Of a stretch of DNA of 64,000 nucleotides, positions 16,221 to 25,811 are shown piece after piece. The position numbers were made by a program, and so were the translations under genes. The first letter of the stretch is position 1. Each line of letters opens with the position of its first letter. Where the stretch lies: positions 1 through 64,000 of IMG/VR virus record IMGVR_UViG_3300027851_001140. The stretch is one strand, 5' to 3'. This DNA is from a virus. Under the pieces are notes generated by a model that saw only the letters and a list, made by a program, of their open reading frames with translations, was not told the origin of the DNA and searched no databases.

Positions 16221-16609
16221 TACACTAGTTTCCAGATTTTTACGACAGGAGAGTCAGTTTTAGAGGAGCGAGAAAAGTTAAACTCTCTACACTCTTTTTC
16301 GAATAGGTCTAACGCCAAGGAGAATGCAGCAGACACAGTAGAGTTTTGAGGAGGCTCTGGAATCAAATACTGACCCGTGTCGTCCTCCCTTTCTCTTCTG
16401 GAGTCCTTTCGGGAGGGAAGAACGACTTCTTCCGTGACCGAATGAGAGGACACTGCAGACATTCTCTGACTCTCTCTAGAGATATGACGTACCTTTCTAA
16501 GAGTGTCGTTGATCTGTTTCACTTGTTTTGTAGCAAGTTCCTTGTTCTCAAGCTCCAGATCAATAACGTCAGGCATATCGTATGCAGCCCCAGAATTTCT
16601 ATCCGTCAT
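16220..16609 (-). CDS. Small helical protein of the coiled-coil block
   Basis: The ATG at 16609 is chosen over one at 16624 because it has a GGGGGA eight bases upstream and overlaps the preceding TGA (ATGA). The 129-residue product is charged, with a helical segment (DLELENKELATKQVKQINDTLRKV), a basic Ser/Arg-rich stretch and a C-terminal helix with one Cys. No family recognised. The phrase KQINDTLRK also occurs in the C-terminus of the next gene downstream (RKQINDSLRK), which may point to shared ancestry or a shared binding site. Confidence 0.55.
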   Translation of the reverse strand: MTDRNSGAAYDMPDVIDLELENKELATKQVKQINDTLRKVRHISRESQRMSAVSSHSVTEEVVLPSRKDSRREREDDTGQYLIPEPPQNSTVSAAFSLALDLFEKECREFNFSRSSKTDSPVVKIWKLV

Positions 16610-16923
16610 TTTCTGATCCCCCATAGCCTTTCGGCCAATTCGTGTGTCTGTTCTACCGCTGTAACAATGCTATTGCCGAAAGACTGAAAGGTGGCAGATA
16701 CCTCTTTTTCTCTTTCTGTCTGAGCCTTGCGGATGTCATCTAGTGTACGAGAGTGAGATTCCATAAGCTTTTGAATTTGCTCTTCTTTTGACTGAATCTG
16801 CTTCAGATGCTCGGACTGCATTTCTTTTATCTGGTCGTCTTTTTGCTTTACTGTCATCCACAGAACGGCACAGAATATTCCCAACGGACCGTAAGTAAGT
16901 AATGCTGTGAGTATCTCTGCCAT
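16606..16923 (-). CDS. Membrane-anchored coiled-coil protein
   Basis: A 105-residue protein with one N-terminal membrane helix (about residues 4-23, ILTALLTYGPLGIFCAVLWM) and then a long coiled coil rich in Lys, Glu and Gln to the end. This layout resembles small XhlA/BhlA-type proteins and other phage membrane-anchored coiled coils. It sits in the middle of a block of helical proteins, not next to lysis genes, so a scaffold or membrane-tethering role is as likely as lysis. It overlaps the next gene by four bases. Confidence 0.55.
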   Translation of the reverse strand: MAEILTALLTYGPLGIFCAVLWMTVKQKDDQIKEMQSEHLKQIQSKEEQIQKLMESHSRTLDDIRKAQTEREKEVSATFQSFGNSIVTAVEQTHELAERLWGIRK

Positions 16924-16929
16924 GGTGGG

Positions 16930-19128
16930 TCATGAACGTATGGACTTATTAAGAGCGTCGTCTATCGCTAAAAACATATGTCCGTAGGCTTGAATAGTGG
17001 GAGGAAGATTAGGATACTTATTTCGTGCTTTCATGCTCTCCTGAATCATTTTTCTTGCAGCAGACGCAATCCTGTCACTTTGACGTAGCAGTTCTTTTTC
17101 CAAAGAGGCATCGTCTGGGATCCCTTCCTTAAGGAAAGAAGTTAGTTTAGGCATGCTTAGAGACATCAGTCTAACCGCCTGTTCGTAGTCTGATTTAGGT
17201 CTGGTGGCCTTATCCTCTTGGCCTTTCATGACACCAGGAGAAGGAGAGTGGGATAGTCCTTTTGACAAAAGATCCTTTTTTTCTCCGATTGAAGAAAGCT
17301 GGTCTTGTAACTTAGAAATAGTATCACGAAGCTGACGAATGGATGATTCGTCCCCAGAACTAGATAGCCTAGCTTGAAGAGACTTAGCCACCTCTAGGTG
17401 CTGTATCACGTCCCGTTCAGCAGCTATCAACTGTTGAAGAGTGAGCTGTTGCTGCTGAAGCTGTGCCTTGGGGTCTCTTCGAGTCCCTGTGTCCTCTTTA
17501 TCGAACTTCTTCTTATCCAAGAACTCTTCGGCTTTCTCAATCAAAGAGTCTACTCTTTCTCCTAACTCAATTCCTTTGTTATACACAAAAGACATAAGCT
17601 GAAGGCTCTTGTTGGCAGTACCTTTCCCTAACTGAACTGCCTTTTGAACCAATTCCTTGAGTTCTACTGCCTCCCTCACGAATCCTGACTCTACAAAGGT
17701 GTCAGCAAGCCGTTCCGCTTCAGCCAATTTGGAGGCGGCTTCTTTGACGTCAGAAGAAACCACGCCATCCATGGTAGAAGCAAGAAACTCATAGAGAGAC
17801 GGAACGAGAAGAATCGCGGACCTGTGCATTGGATTTCTGCTGTAAGGGTCTGCTAACTTCTTGGATTCTGATGATCTTTTGAGTATTACCTGATTAGTGG
17901 TCCTGATGAAGTTTTCTACCTTAGGGTCCGAAGGTATGTCAGGAGAAAGAAAGGATAAAATGAAATCTCCGTAATTCTTGGATAATTCGTCAACAAACGA
18001 TAGCATCTCGTCTGCTTTAGTTTTGTACCGAAGTGGCTTAGAAGCAATGTCTTTCCCAGGATCCTCTTGCTTTATCTGCTCCTTGGATCTTTCCTTCAAC
18101 AATTCAAAATTGTTTAGTTCCTCAGGATCAGATATAGAATTCTCAAGAGCCTCATCCAATTCACGAAGTCTTTGCTCCGTAGAGATGTCTCTGAGCTTAT
18201 CTTCGAAGTAAAGAATCTTAGCTATAATGGATTTCTGGTCCTTTTCCGCCAGTTCCACTTCTTCTTGCTTTATCTGTATTACTTCTCGCAGCGTGTTGAT
18301 GTCTGCTTTGCTGCTGTTGGTGTCCAGCAACATGTGCATCTCCCTGTGGGATTTAAGAAGAGCATCCATTTTCTTGTCCAAGACCTTCTGAGAATTAAGC
18401 AGGTCTTTTCTGAGTTTGGATATCTCTGCAAGAGTGTCTAACTTATCCTGCATGAGCTGCTGGACCAGCTCGTCGTCCTCTGTTCCAGGGGTGAGAAGAG
18501 CAGCGTCATTTGCTTCTTGAAGCTCATTTATGAGGCCCTCCTCAGTATTTGTAATGGCTACAACAAGCTTCTCTAGAGCAGATATCTCACGGCGTATAAT
18601 CTCTTCAGCCTGTTCTGCTCTCTCGATGTGATCTTGTACCCACTCAGATTTTTGACGAAGTTTTTCCTGTACCGCAGGGTCCTCTTCGGTTTCTCTCTTT
18701 TCTTCAGTTTCTGCAAGGAGGGAATCGAGTTTTTCGACTTGTTTTTCAGCACCCTCCAGACGTTTTCTGGCGACGTCTAGTCTCTTCTTTAGAGCAGATA
18801 AATCTTGGAGAACCTTGTCCTCTACAGCGTCAAACGCCTCTTCCCTACGTTTGGCAGACTCTTCCCGTTGCGCCTTTGTAACACCACCATCTAGTATTTC
18901 CTGCGCTATCTCTGGAGTCATTCTACCTATGTCATCAGCGTCATAACCGAGAGAAGATATCTTCTCTTTCATTTCATCGGATATGATAGACGGGGAACTT
19001 CCCTCCTCTGCCTTTTTGGTGAGAAAAATCCTATCCTTTCGTAGAAAAGCAAGTCGTAATCTCCTCTTTCTCATGGAGGAAGGAGAGGCTGACATGGAAG
19101 CTAGTTCTAAGCGAGAGGATATGGACAT
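16930..19128 (-). CDS. Long coiled-coil structural protein
   Basis: A 732-residue protein, helical nearly throughout. Residues 85-370 are strong coiled coil (regular Leu/Ile with Lys/Glu, for example KRLDVARKRLEGAEKQVEKLD). A globular helical domain follows (about 375-520), then more coiled coil with QLQQQQLTLQQL, then a helical C-terminus. Phage proteins of this type include tape measures, scaffolds and long tail-fibre hinge proteins, but there is no hydrophobic membrane-like segment of the kind often found in tape measures and no lysozyme domain. It lies among tail-periphery genes. Function open. Confidence 0.6.
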   Translation of the reverse strand: MSISSRLELASMSASPSSMRKRRLRLAFLRKDRIFLTKKAEEGSSPSIISDEMKEKISSLGYDADDIGRMTPEIAQEILDGGVTKAQREESAKRREEAFDAVEDKVLQDLSALKKRLDVARKRLEGAEKQVEKLDSLLAETEEKRETEEDPAVQEKLRQKSEWVQDHIERAEQAEEIIRREISALEKLVVAITNTEEGLINELQEANDAALLTPGTEDDELVQQLMQDKLDTLAEISKLRKDLLNSQKVLDKKMDALLKSHREMHMLLDTNSSKADINTLREVIQIKQEEVELAEKDQKSIIAKILYFEDKLRDISTEQRLRELDEALENSISDPEELNNFELLKERSKEQIKQEDPGKDIASKPLRYKTKADEMLSFVDELSKNYGDFILSFLSPDIPSDPKVENFIRTTNQVILKRSSESKKLADPYSRNPMHRSAILLVPSLYEFLASTMDGVVSSDVKEAASKLAEAERLADTFVESGFVREAVELKELVQKAVQLGKGTANKSLQLMSFVYNKGIELGERVDSLIEKAEEFLDKKKFDKEDTGTRRDPKAQLQQQQLTLQQLIAAERDVIQHLEVAKSLQARLSSSGDESSIRQLRDTISKLQDQLSSIGEKKDLLSKGLSHSPSPGVMKGQEDKATRPKSDYEQAVRLMSLSMPKLTSFLKEGIPDDASLEKELLRQSDRIASAARKMIQESMKARNKYPNLPPTIQAYGHMFLAIDDALNKSIRS

Positions 19129-19132
19129 GGAG

Positions 19133-20197
19133 TTACCTTGATAGGCTTCCGTCCCACTCTACTGCGAGACCGTTGCCAAGACTTAATATAAGTCTTCCAT
19201 TGTCAACAAATGATCTGTAGGGAATCTGGTCAGAAACGTATCTAACTCCCCTTAGATACGCTCTGTCGTCTTCTTCAAATCCAACGGAATCTGTTCCAAT
19301 AGGAATCTTTGCTGAGTCATTCCTAAGGTCAAATTGGTTGGGAGGAAGAGAAGTAAACATGTTGGGCTGCACCGAATCTCCGTAAGTAAGGGCGGAGTAA
19401 ACGACAGCAGTGGATAAGGAGTCATCCAAACACTGGATGTTTGCTAGGGCCCCTAAGGCGGTAAGAGAAGGGTCTCCTGCAAATGAAATGATGCAACGAT
19501 CGTCAGAAGCAGGTCTGCGGGGTTCTGCGCCACCAAAGTAGGCCAGCTGAAATACTGCCGTTCCAGCTGTATTCTGTGTCCACATGCGAACATGAGTATC
19601 ATCAACAAGCACGTACCAACTTTGAGTAGCATCGGCTTGTATCTGTTGTGTGGGAAGAACAGGAAGAGACCAGCCAGCTACCCAGCCAGCCTGAGGACTG
19701 ACTTCAATGTCTATTGTGTCAGTGACAGCAGCATTTACTACCAATCTGGCCTGCCATAGAGGGGCAGAAGACCCAGCGATCCCCTGAAGTACAAAATAAT
19801 TGGTTCCTGCAGCATTTAGCGTAGGATCTACTACCCTAAATTGAACGTTTATGTCATCAACAAAACTAGCCCCATACACTCCCCCTTCAAGTACGACCTC
19901 AGAAGGGGACGTGACACCTATAATCCTGTACACACCGTTGTTGGCAAATTCAGACCCATAAACGGTCAGCCACATTCCTACGTGACCTGGAATAAATGGG
20001 GCCGCCCCACTCCTAAATCTGTTGGGCTGAGAGGTGAGAGTCTCTCCATCAACCCCGGTAACTAATGGGGCCTCAAATATCCCTAAGGGGTTAGACTCTA
20101 CGTCTGCCCACCCCAGTGAATACACAAGGAGTTCCCGCATTAGAAAGTGAACAGTACGAGCGGGTTCGTTAATTCTCTTTAGGATTTTAGTGGGCAT
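19133..20197 (-). CDS. Tail structural protein, paralogue of 14077-15198
   Basis: A 354-residue beta-rich protein. Homology to the 373-residue protein at 14077 is visible in the first helix, in the central TNYFVLQGIAGSSAPLWQAR/LVVNAA strand pair and in the final LGNGLAVEWDG. Between them residues 60-115 resemble a small barrel (GMWLTVYGSEFANNGVYRIIGV), a domain often seen in phage tail proteins. The gene is followed after three bases by the 1680-residue protein gene upstream and precedes the coiled-coil block. Role inferred as peripheral tail or baseplate protein. Confidence 0.65.
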   Translation of the reverse strand: MPTKILKRINEPARTVHFLMRELLVYSLGWADVESNPLGIFEAPLVTGVDGETLTSQPNRFRSGAAPFIPGHVGMWLTVYGSEFANNGVYRIIGVTSPSEVVLEGGVYGASFVDDINVQFRVVDPTLNAAGTNYFVLQGIAGSSAPLWQARLVVNAAVTDTIDIEVSPQAGWVAGWSLPVLPTQQIQADATQSWYVLVDDTHVRMWTQNTAGTAVFQLAYFGGAEPRRPASDDRCIISFAGDPSLTALGALANIQCLDDSLSTAVVYSALTYGDSVQPNMFTSLPPNQFDLRNDSAKIPIGTDSVGFEEDDRAYLRGVRYVSDQIPYRSFVDNGRLILSLGNGLAVEWDGSLSR

Positions 20198-20200
20198 CTA

Positions 20201-23200
20201 TCAAACCTTACGTCTAAACACGGGTCTGCCTACGGGATAAAATACATCTGTAGCAGATCCCATAGATACAGTAAAGCGATTTGAGGATCTACTGCCAATG
20301 CCTGTGTCAACTACCATAGATACTTCATCAGTACGCCCTGCTGCCTCTGATCGTACCAAGTAAGATCTACATGCTCCCAAAATCATGGAATAATCAGGAC
20401 TTTCGTCATTGTAGCCAAACACGGTGACTTGTGGTGAATGGTTTCTAGGCAGTTCTCTTCCGTAAGGAGTCAAGGAAGGAGAAGTACCCAAAATGGAAGA
20501 AATAGGGGATATCAGAAGAGAATAACCAGTTTGGTTGGGGACCAAGGAGGCCGGTGACCCAACAAATCCCACTCCTCTTTGTGGCATCCCTGCATAGTCA
20601 GAGGTACCGGGAGAAACAAGACTCGACTCCACAGAAGAGAAGTCTACACCCCACACATCCTCCAACCTTACTCCCCGTGAAAGAGGAGTATATGGATAGT
20701 TAGTAAGTATCTCATTCTGATAGGAACGAAGGTCTGATTCCGAAAAGAACAAGAAAGGAGATGAAGCAACTCTTTCCGGGTTTGGTGGCCAATACCTAAC
20801 TTCTATGCCCCCATATATCTCAGCCTTTGCTCCTATGACTCCAACAAGTATTTGACGCTGAGTGTCGGGGGAAAATACTGCAGAAGACCCTGCTTGCAGA
20901 TCTCCCAACCTCTTATATTCCTGAGGCGAAGTAAACGCTGTTCCTGAACCTATAGTAGATACAGCACCAGTAGAAAGGTTGGTTTGAAGCAACTGAGCAA
21001 GTCCTCCTAATCCAGACCCAGAGGCTTCTGGCATATTTACATCTACAAGTCTAAAACCATTTTGAGATAACCGAAGTACAGCAGATACATAGTCACCAAT
21101 GTTGACGGCCTCTATCGATTGATTTATGATAGACGAGATATAAACCCAACCTCCTGCGGTAGGAAAGGCTGACGATATAAGATCGGTAGCCGTTATAAAT
21201 TCTCGAAGCACAGGAGGAGCCGCTTTGGACAGGGATGTCCCTTGACAAAGTATGTAGGAGTCAAAGCCGAGAGCATCAACAGAAGGTAGGTAGGAAAGTG
21301 CCTCAAAATAGGAAGAGTTTCCGATTCTTACGTAGGAAAGATTGTCAGACCTAACTCTTCCAGATGCTTTTGGCCCTCGAAGGAAATTGTTGGTTCCTAG
21401 GGCACCTCTAAAGCCGATGTCCACACTAAGCTGGTGAGGTACGTAAGACGATCTGTTCACATTGCTGGGACGTGCTACACGTGTGGCGGGTAGGGTTCGA
21501 GGAGAAATCCAAGAAGCTCCAGGCCCAAAGGAAGACACAAAAAGGTCTCCTACGGCTTCAACCACGCCCAAAGACCTGTCCTTAAGGCCAGAAGAAGTAG
21601 AATCTCCCTGGTATACAGGGGTGCGGTAAAAAATACGTAAAGAGTCGGAAGAAGAAAGGGGAACTTGTACAGGGGCCACAACGGCAGCGTACGAGTTCAC
21701 CACGGAACTCTGTCCATACGACACAAAAGAATGCCACGCTGTTCCCTGGTTGCGAGGAGATATAGCTGTGATCTCTTGTGGAGTATAGGACACGCCAGGA
21801 AAGGGGTTATCCGCCGGATTTCGCCACACTCTCCAGGGACCCGCACCCGTACTGACATAGAAAATTAGGTCAGCAGAGTCTAATCCACTAAACACTGAAA
21901 AGGACGAAACACCAGAAGAAGGACCAGCGGCAGTTGCAAAAAGAGCCGACCCTACATCAATGTCGTAGAAAGGCACCAAGTGACTAGTATAAGGAGGAGC
22001 AGAAAATGCGTATGAGGGTCTGGTTCCTCTTTGAATGGTGGAGGTGTTGTTTACCAAAGTGGAGGACCACTGGTAGGGACCACGTATCTGCTTAGAGTTT
22101 GGTGCAAATTCGACCCATTTGTATACCTGGTCCCCTTCGCAGAATACAACAACATCACAAGTAGGCGTACCCGCTACAGCAGCCTCAAAGGTGATGATCA
22201 TACGGGCAAAGCCAGGAACTCCCGCACCATCGTCCAGCTCGACATACCGAATGTTGCTGTTTGCAGCAAATCCAGGTATAGATATGTTCTCTATTCCGTA
22301 CAGGTTTACCTTAGAAGGGTCTACGGACAGAGGACCTTTACCTAAAGCTGCATAGGCAGCCAACACGTCCGCTTGAGTAATAGTGGCAGTAAGACCAACT
22401 ATAGGAATCGTAAGAGCAACTTTTATGGGACCTACATTATAAGAAGTTGTACCGTCTGTAACGTGATACACTTCTTTAGGTACTGCGGTCAATCCTTCAT
22501 TTCCTGGGTAGTCAGAAGAGTTTCGTGGCTCTTTATGCACCCACACGTGAATGTAAAGGCGCGTGTTGGCCGCTACAGTGGAGTGAGAGATAGTAGAAGT
22601 AAAGGATATAAGTTCTCCGCCAGGCCCCAAAACGAGTCCGGCAGGAGAAAACGGAGAGGCCGCAGTAATGGCTCCGGTAGAAATATTAGAGAAGGCTACT
22701 TGTATGTTGTTAGGGGCCAAAGGATCATTAGTAAGATCCACTCCCTCGCCAAAACTAAAGTGGCATCCGCTGGGTGCCCTTACGGTCAGAGTACCGCCAG
22801 AACCTCCTCCGTTCCAGGAAAAGCAAGGATTAATACCGTCATACGATACCGACCCGTCGTTCTGCACTACTGAGGTGTCGTCAAAAGACCACGACATCAA
22901 AAATAGTTCTCTCGACTCGGACCAAACAGCCGTATGACCATCAGGACCATTATTCAAGGTGCGCGCACCAGAAAGAGAAGAATTAGACACGTGGTCTATA
23001 AGAATGTGAGAATACCCAAAAGGTATATTGGGAGAAGGAGAGAATGGATGATTTCTACCTTGAGTTTTCAGTTCTCCCTGCAAAAGGGACTCGTAACTTT
23101 GATCTAAAACATCCTCAAGGTCAGAATCTGTAATAACAGACCTACGTCGAAGGTCCACAATCTCCTCGCTCCAAGGAAGAGTCGCACTGAAGGAGGGGAA

Positions 23201-25243
23201 CCCAGCAGGTAGTGAAGCACCTCCGCTTTGGTTTGTGTTGGAATATGCGTTAGTATTTCGTCTGCTTACTATAGCGATAGGCATGGCATAAACCACAGAC
23301 CCACCTTCTTCGTCTCCGCCTGCCCTAAACCACAATCCAGGATCATTCTTGGAGTAGCCTCCCCATCCTGAACCAAGAAGAGGATGAGTTAGAGCGCCCA
23401 ACGAAGACATAGAGTCGTCTTCATCCGTATAGGAAGTGGAAGCGAGAGGAGAACTAAACACCACAGTACGAATGGAATAGGAAGCTAAGCTGGGTCCCTT
23501 GTTAGGGGTGCGGACAATATCTGTTCCGTACAACTCCCTAGCCACTGAAGAAAACGAATTAGGCTGAGATTCTACGGGAAGCTTGACGAGTTCTAGAACA
23601 ACAATATCTCTTCTAGACTGAGAAGCAGGAGGAGCTGGAAGCAATACATTCTGAGAGTTTATAGATATTTTGTAACCATCTATTGTGATGATTCCCTTGG
23701 GAACGACTATCTCGTTAGCCACTCCAGACGAAACTATTGGAGTCTCGGTGCCAGACAGCCACCCGGCAGCCATCTCTTCCCTATCACCATCTCTTCTTCC
23801 GGTTTCGGAGGAGGCAAAAGTGGAAAGAGCAGTGAGTCCTATTCCAGAATCACTGCGTGGAGCCACATCCCAGACGAATCTCCTGTTACTGGAAAGTGGC
23901 CTAAACTGAGTGATGTAGGCACCAATAGTCTCAGGGTCGGGTGATGTGGTTCCAGGTCTTTTAACCACCAATACCGGAATAGCCAGTATTACTCCATCTA
24001 TCTTCTGTGGGTCTGCTGTTGATGCAACAAACACTCTCTTGTCTGAGGGGTGAGATAGAGTAAATGGTGTGGCATCTACGGACGTAAACAAGCCGTCCAA
24101 AGAAGAAAGAGATGACAAGGAAGAAGAAGGGACACCAGATGCTACCGAATACTGGTAGGTGGTGACAGCAAGGGTAGTAGAGTCTACGTACTCTATACCT
24201 AGAAAATCATAGTTAGGACTCGGATAGGTCTCTAAAAGTTGTTCCAGAGCAGCACTGACCGCAGAAAAAGATGTAGGAGTTCCTGCTTGGTTGTCGTAAG
24301 TAACAGAAGAAGAAGGAACAGCAAGAAGCTGACGCCAAACTTGTAGGTATACAAGGTCGTAACGAGGAGAGGCCCCGACAGGAGGTGCCGAGAGAGTTAG
24401 GGTTCTAGACCTTGTCTTTAGAAATCTTCCGTTGAGAACCCAGTGAGAGGGCTCCATTATCAGCTGGTTAGGGGAGTTTACGGCAGACCAGGGGACTCCG
24501 AAAGAAGTGAGAGAAGAGCCGCCTAGCAAAAATCTACCCAACGGGTCCGTAACAAGAGAGGATACAAGTCCTGTTCCGTCAGTAACCCTAGATTTCTGTG
24601 TAGAAAGAGCGTCACTTCTAGTGACTACTTCGGACAAGTCTAGAGCACCTCCTGCTACTGTCCAGGATCCCGCCGTAGAATCCCAGACATAAACTGTGTT
24701 AGTGTCTAAGGTAATTCTTGCGTCTCCGCTTCTGTTGCCAGTAAGTGGAAGAGCAGCACTATTAGCTACTGGAGATCTCCATCCAGTCTTGCCCAGCTTG
24801 TCAGCCCAATCTCCTACAGAGTAGTCAACCACAACTCCAGGGTCGGTAAGAGATGTGGCCCCAAACGGTACCTCAAACCTAGCAAATGTTACAAAGAAAT
24901 TTCTACTGACACTAGTAAGCCAGGTTGTTTCTGGGACAACCTGAAGGTTAACAATTGGAGAAGTTAGGGTTCTGTACTCTAAGTGAAGAATCAGGTAACT
25001 GATCCGATTGGGCCCGGCTACAGCAGGAGCTGGAACAGACAAAACTTCGGAGGCGTCTGATATTGCTACCATGCCATCATAGCCAGCAGCAATAAATGGA
25101 GCTACAGTAACCTGTAGGGACACTCCCGATGGAGTGAGAGAACCTCCATCAAAAATAGCCCTATCCACAATTCTAGCCTTGGTAGAATTTAGGTCGAGGG
25201 TAGAATCTGCGTTTCTGTATTGAAGAATCGGCCTAACTGCCAC
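20201..25243 (-). CDS. Giant tail-fibre or baseplate-periphery protein
   Basis: At 1680 residues this is the longest gene of the window. The N-terminus (residues 1-200) ends with LTGNRSGDARITLDTNTVYVWD, a short domain common in phage structural proteins. Several sections repeat a scheme of 'PxGxIxIxGxxIxxxxxxxxLxxxPxxxxRxDxVxLxxW', for example at about residues 255-310 (MEPSHWVLNGRFLKTRSRTL ... RYDLVYLQVWR) and 515-555 (GIITIDGYKISINS ... RRDIVVLELVKL). This suggests tandem domains. The rest is beta-rich with many Ser, Pro and Gly and no membrane helix. A large virion protein near the baseplate rim is likely. No enzymatic motif seen. Confidence 0.7.
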   Translation of the reverse strand: MAVRPILQYRNADSTLDLNSTKARIVDRAIFDGGSLTPSGVSLQVTVAPFIAAGYDGMVAISDASEVLSVPAPAVAGPNRISYLILHLEYRTLTSPIVNLQVVPETTWLTSVSRNFFVTFARFEVPFGATSLTDPGVVVDYSVGDWADKLGKTGWRSPVANSAALPLTGNRSGDARITLDTNTVYVWDSTAGSWTVAGGALDLSEVVTRSDALSTQKSRVTDGTGLVSSLVTDPLGRFLLGGSSLTSFGVPWSAVNSPNQLIMEPSHWVLNGRFLKTRSRTLTLSAPPVGASPRYDLVYLQVWRQLLAVPSSSVTYDNQAGTPTSFSAVSAALEQLLETYPSPNYDFLGIEYVDSTTLAVTTYQYSVASGVPSSSLSSLSSLDGLFTSVDATPFTLSHPSDKRVFVASTADPQKIDGVILAIPVLVVKRPGTTSPDPETIGAYITQFRPLSSNRRFVWDVAPRSDSGIGLTALSTFASSETGRRDGDREEMAAGWLSGTETPIVSSGVANEIVVPKGIITIDGYKISINSQNVLLPAPPASQSRRDIVVLELVKLPVESQPNSFSSVARELYGTDIVRTPNKGPSLASYSIRTVVFSSPLASTSYTDEDDSMSSLGALTHPLLGSGWGGYSKNDPGLWFRAGGDEEGGSVVYAMPIAIVSRRNTNAYSNTNQSGGASLPAGFPSFSATLPWSEEIVDLRRRSVITDSDLEDVLDQSYESLLQGELKTQGRNHPFSPSPNIPFGYSHILIDHVSNSSLSGARTLNNGPDGHTAVWSESRELFLMSWSFDDTSVVQNDGSVSYDGINPCFSWNGGGSGGTLTVRAPSGCHFSFGEGVDLTNDPLAPNNIQVAFSNISTGAITAASPFSPAGLVLGPGGELISFTSTISHSTVAANTRLYIHVWVHKEPRNSSDYPGNEGLTAVPKEVYHVTDGTTSYNVGPIKVALTIPIVGLTATITQADVLAAYAALGKGPLSVDPSKVNLYGIENISIPGFAANSNIRYVELDDGAGVPGFARMIITFEAAVAGTPTCDVVVFCEGDQVYKWVEFAPNSKQIRGPYQWSSTLVNNTSTIQRGTRPSYAFSAPPYTSHLVPFYDIDVGSALFATAAGPSSGVSSFSVFSGLDSADLIFYVSTGAGPWRVWRNPADNPFPGVSYTPQEITAISPRNQGTAWHSFVSYGQSSVVNSYAAVVAPVQVPLSSSDSLRIFYRTPVYQGDSTSSGLKDRSLGVVEAVGDLFVSSFGPGASWISPRTLPATRVARPSNVNRSSYVPHQLSVDIGFRGALGTNNFLRGPKASGRVRSDNLSYVRIGNSSYFEALSYLPSVDALGFDSYILCQGTSLSKAAPPVLREFITATDLISSAFPTAGGWVYISSIINQSIEAVNIGDYVSAVLRLSQNGFRLVDVNMPEASGSGLGGLAQLLQTNLSTGAVSTIGSGTAFTSPQEYKRLGDLQAGSSAVFSPDTQRQILVGVIGAKAEIYGGIEVRYWPPNPERVASSPFLFFSESDLRSYQNEILTNYPYTPLSRGVRLEDVWGVDFSSVESSLVSPGTSDYAGMPQRGVGFVGSPASLVPNQTGYSLLISPISSILGTSPSLTPYGRELPRNHSPQVTVFGYNDESPDYSMILGACRSYLVRSEAAGRTDEVSMVVDTGIGSRSSNRFTVSMGSATDVFYPVGRPVFRRKV

Positions 25244-25254
25244 AGCAACACCTA

Positions 25255-25731
25255 CTATAGTTGGATAAACACTTCGTAAACAAATCTATCCGTTGGGGTC
25301 TTGAATCTCAAAGGAAAATTAGCAATCGCAAAAAGAAACTGAGTACCTATTTCCGGATCTCCTGGAATGGGTGAGTAAACCACGGTTCCCAGTAGACACA
25401 AAGAACTTACAGCTCCTGTAGCTTCTCCAGGCTCGACTGATGCAGTGAACACAGGGCAAGAAAAGCTAGCAAAGCTCACAGCGTCTATCGTGTCAACAAG
25501 AGAACACCCCCCAGCAACAGTAATAGACTCAGCAGAGGCGCCTAAGGGACCACAGTAACAACCTGTGCGAGCAGGATCCGGGGTAATTGCAAGAGTGGGG
25601 TCTACAGCGTCATGTCCGTTGGCGCCCACAACAAAAGTATCGACAACAAAGCTCTTCCCAGTAGCCAGCATGTCGGCAATTCGAGCTTTACCTTGGTTCG
25701 TAACTATAGCGAGAGCTTCAATAGCGGGCAT
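25255..25731 (-). CDS. Tail-periphery protein, paralogue of 13123-13692
   Basis: A 158-residue protein. The start (LAIVTNQGKARIADMLATGKSFVVDTFVVGANGHD) resembles the N-terminal domain of collar-type fibre proteins, where a helix with KxxIA is followed by VGxxG. The end (TQFLFAIANFPLRFKT) matches the 189-residue protein at 13123. Cysteines cluster in the middle (C61, C63 and others). The 80-base gap upstream (25732-25811) holds no gene. A role joining a fibre to the baseplate is inferred. Confidence 0.6.
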   Translation of the reverse strand: MPAIEALAIVTNQGKARIADMLATGKSFVVDTFVVGANGHDAVDPTLAITPDPARTGCYCGPLGASAESITVAGGCSLVDTIDAVSFASFSCPVFTASVEPGEATGAVSSLCLLGTVVYSPIPGDPEIGTQFLFAIANFPLRFKTPTDRFVYEVFIQL

Positions 25732-25811
25732 TAGGTTGCACCTGTGGGTAGATAAGGACCATTACCTCTACTATTTAGAGCGCAAGTGAGGCATTAGCTA
25801 TCTTTTACTGG

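Noticed and set aside
22373-22873. A 166-codon open frame on the plus strand
   Set aside because: It lies wholly inside the 1680-residue minus-strand gene, has no neighbour on its strand and its composition (Arg/Ser-rich, odd Cys) is that of an antisense shadow.
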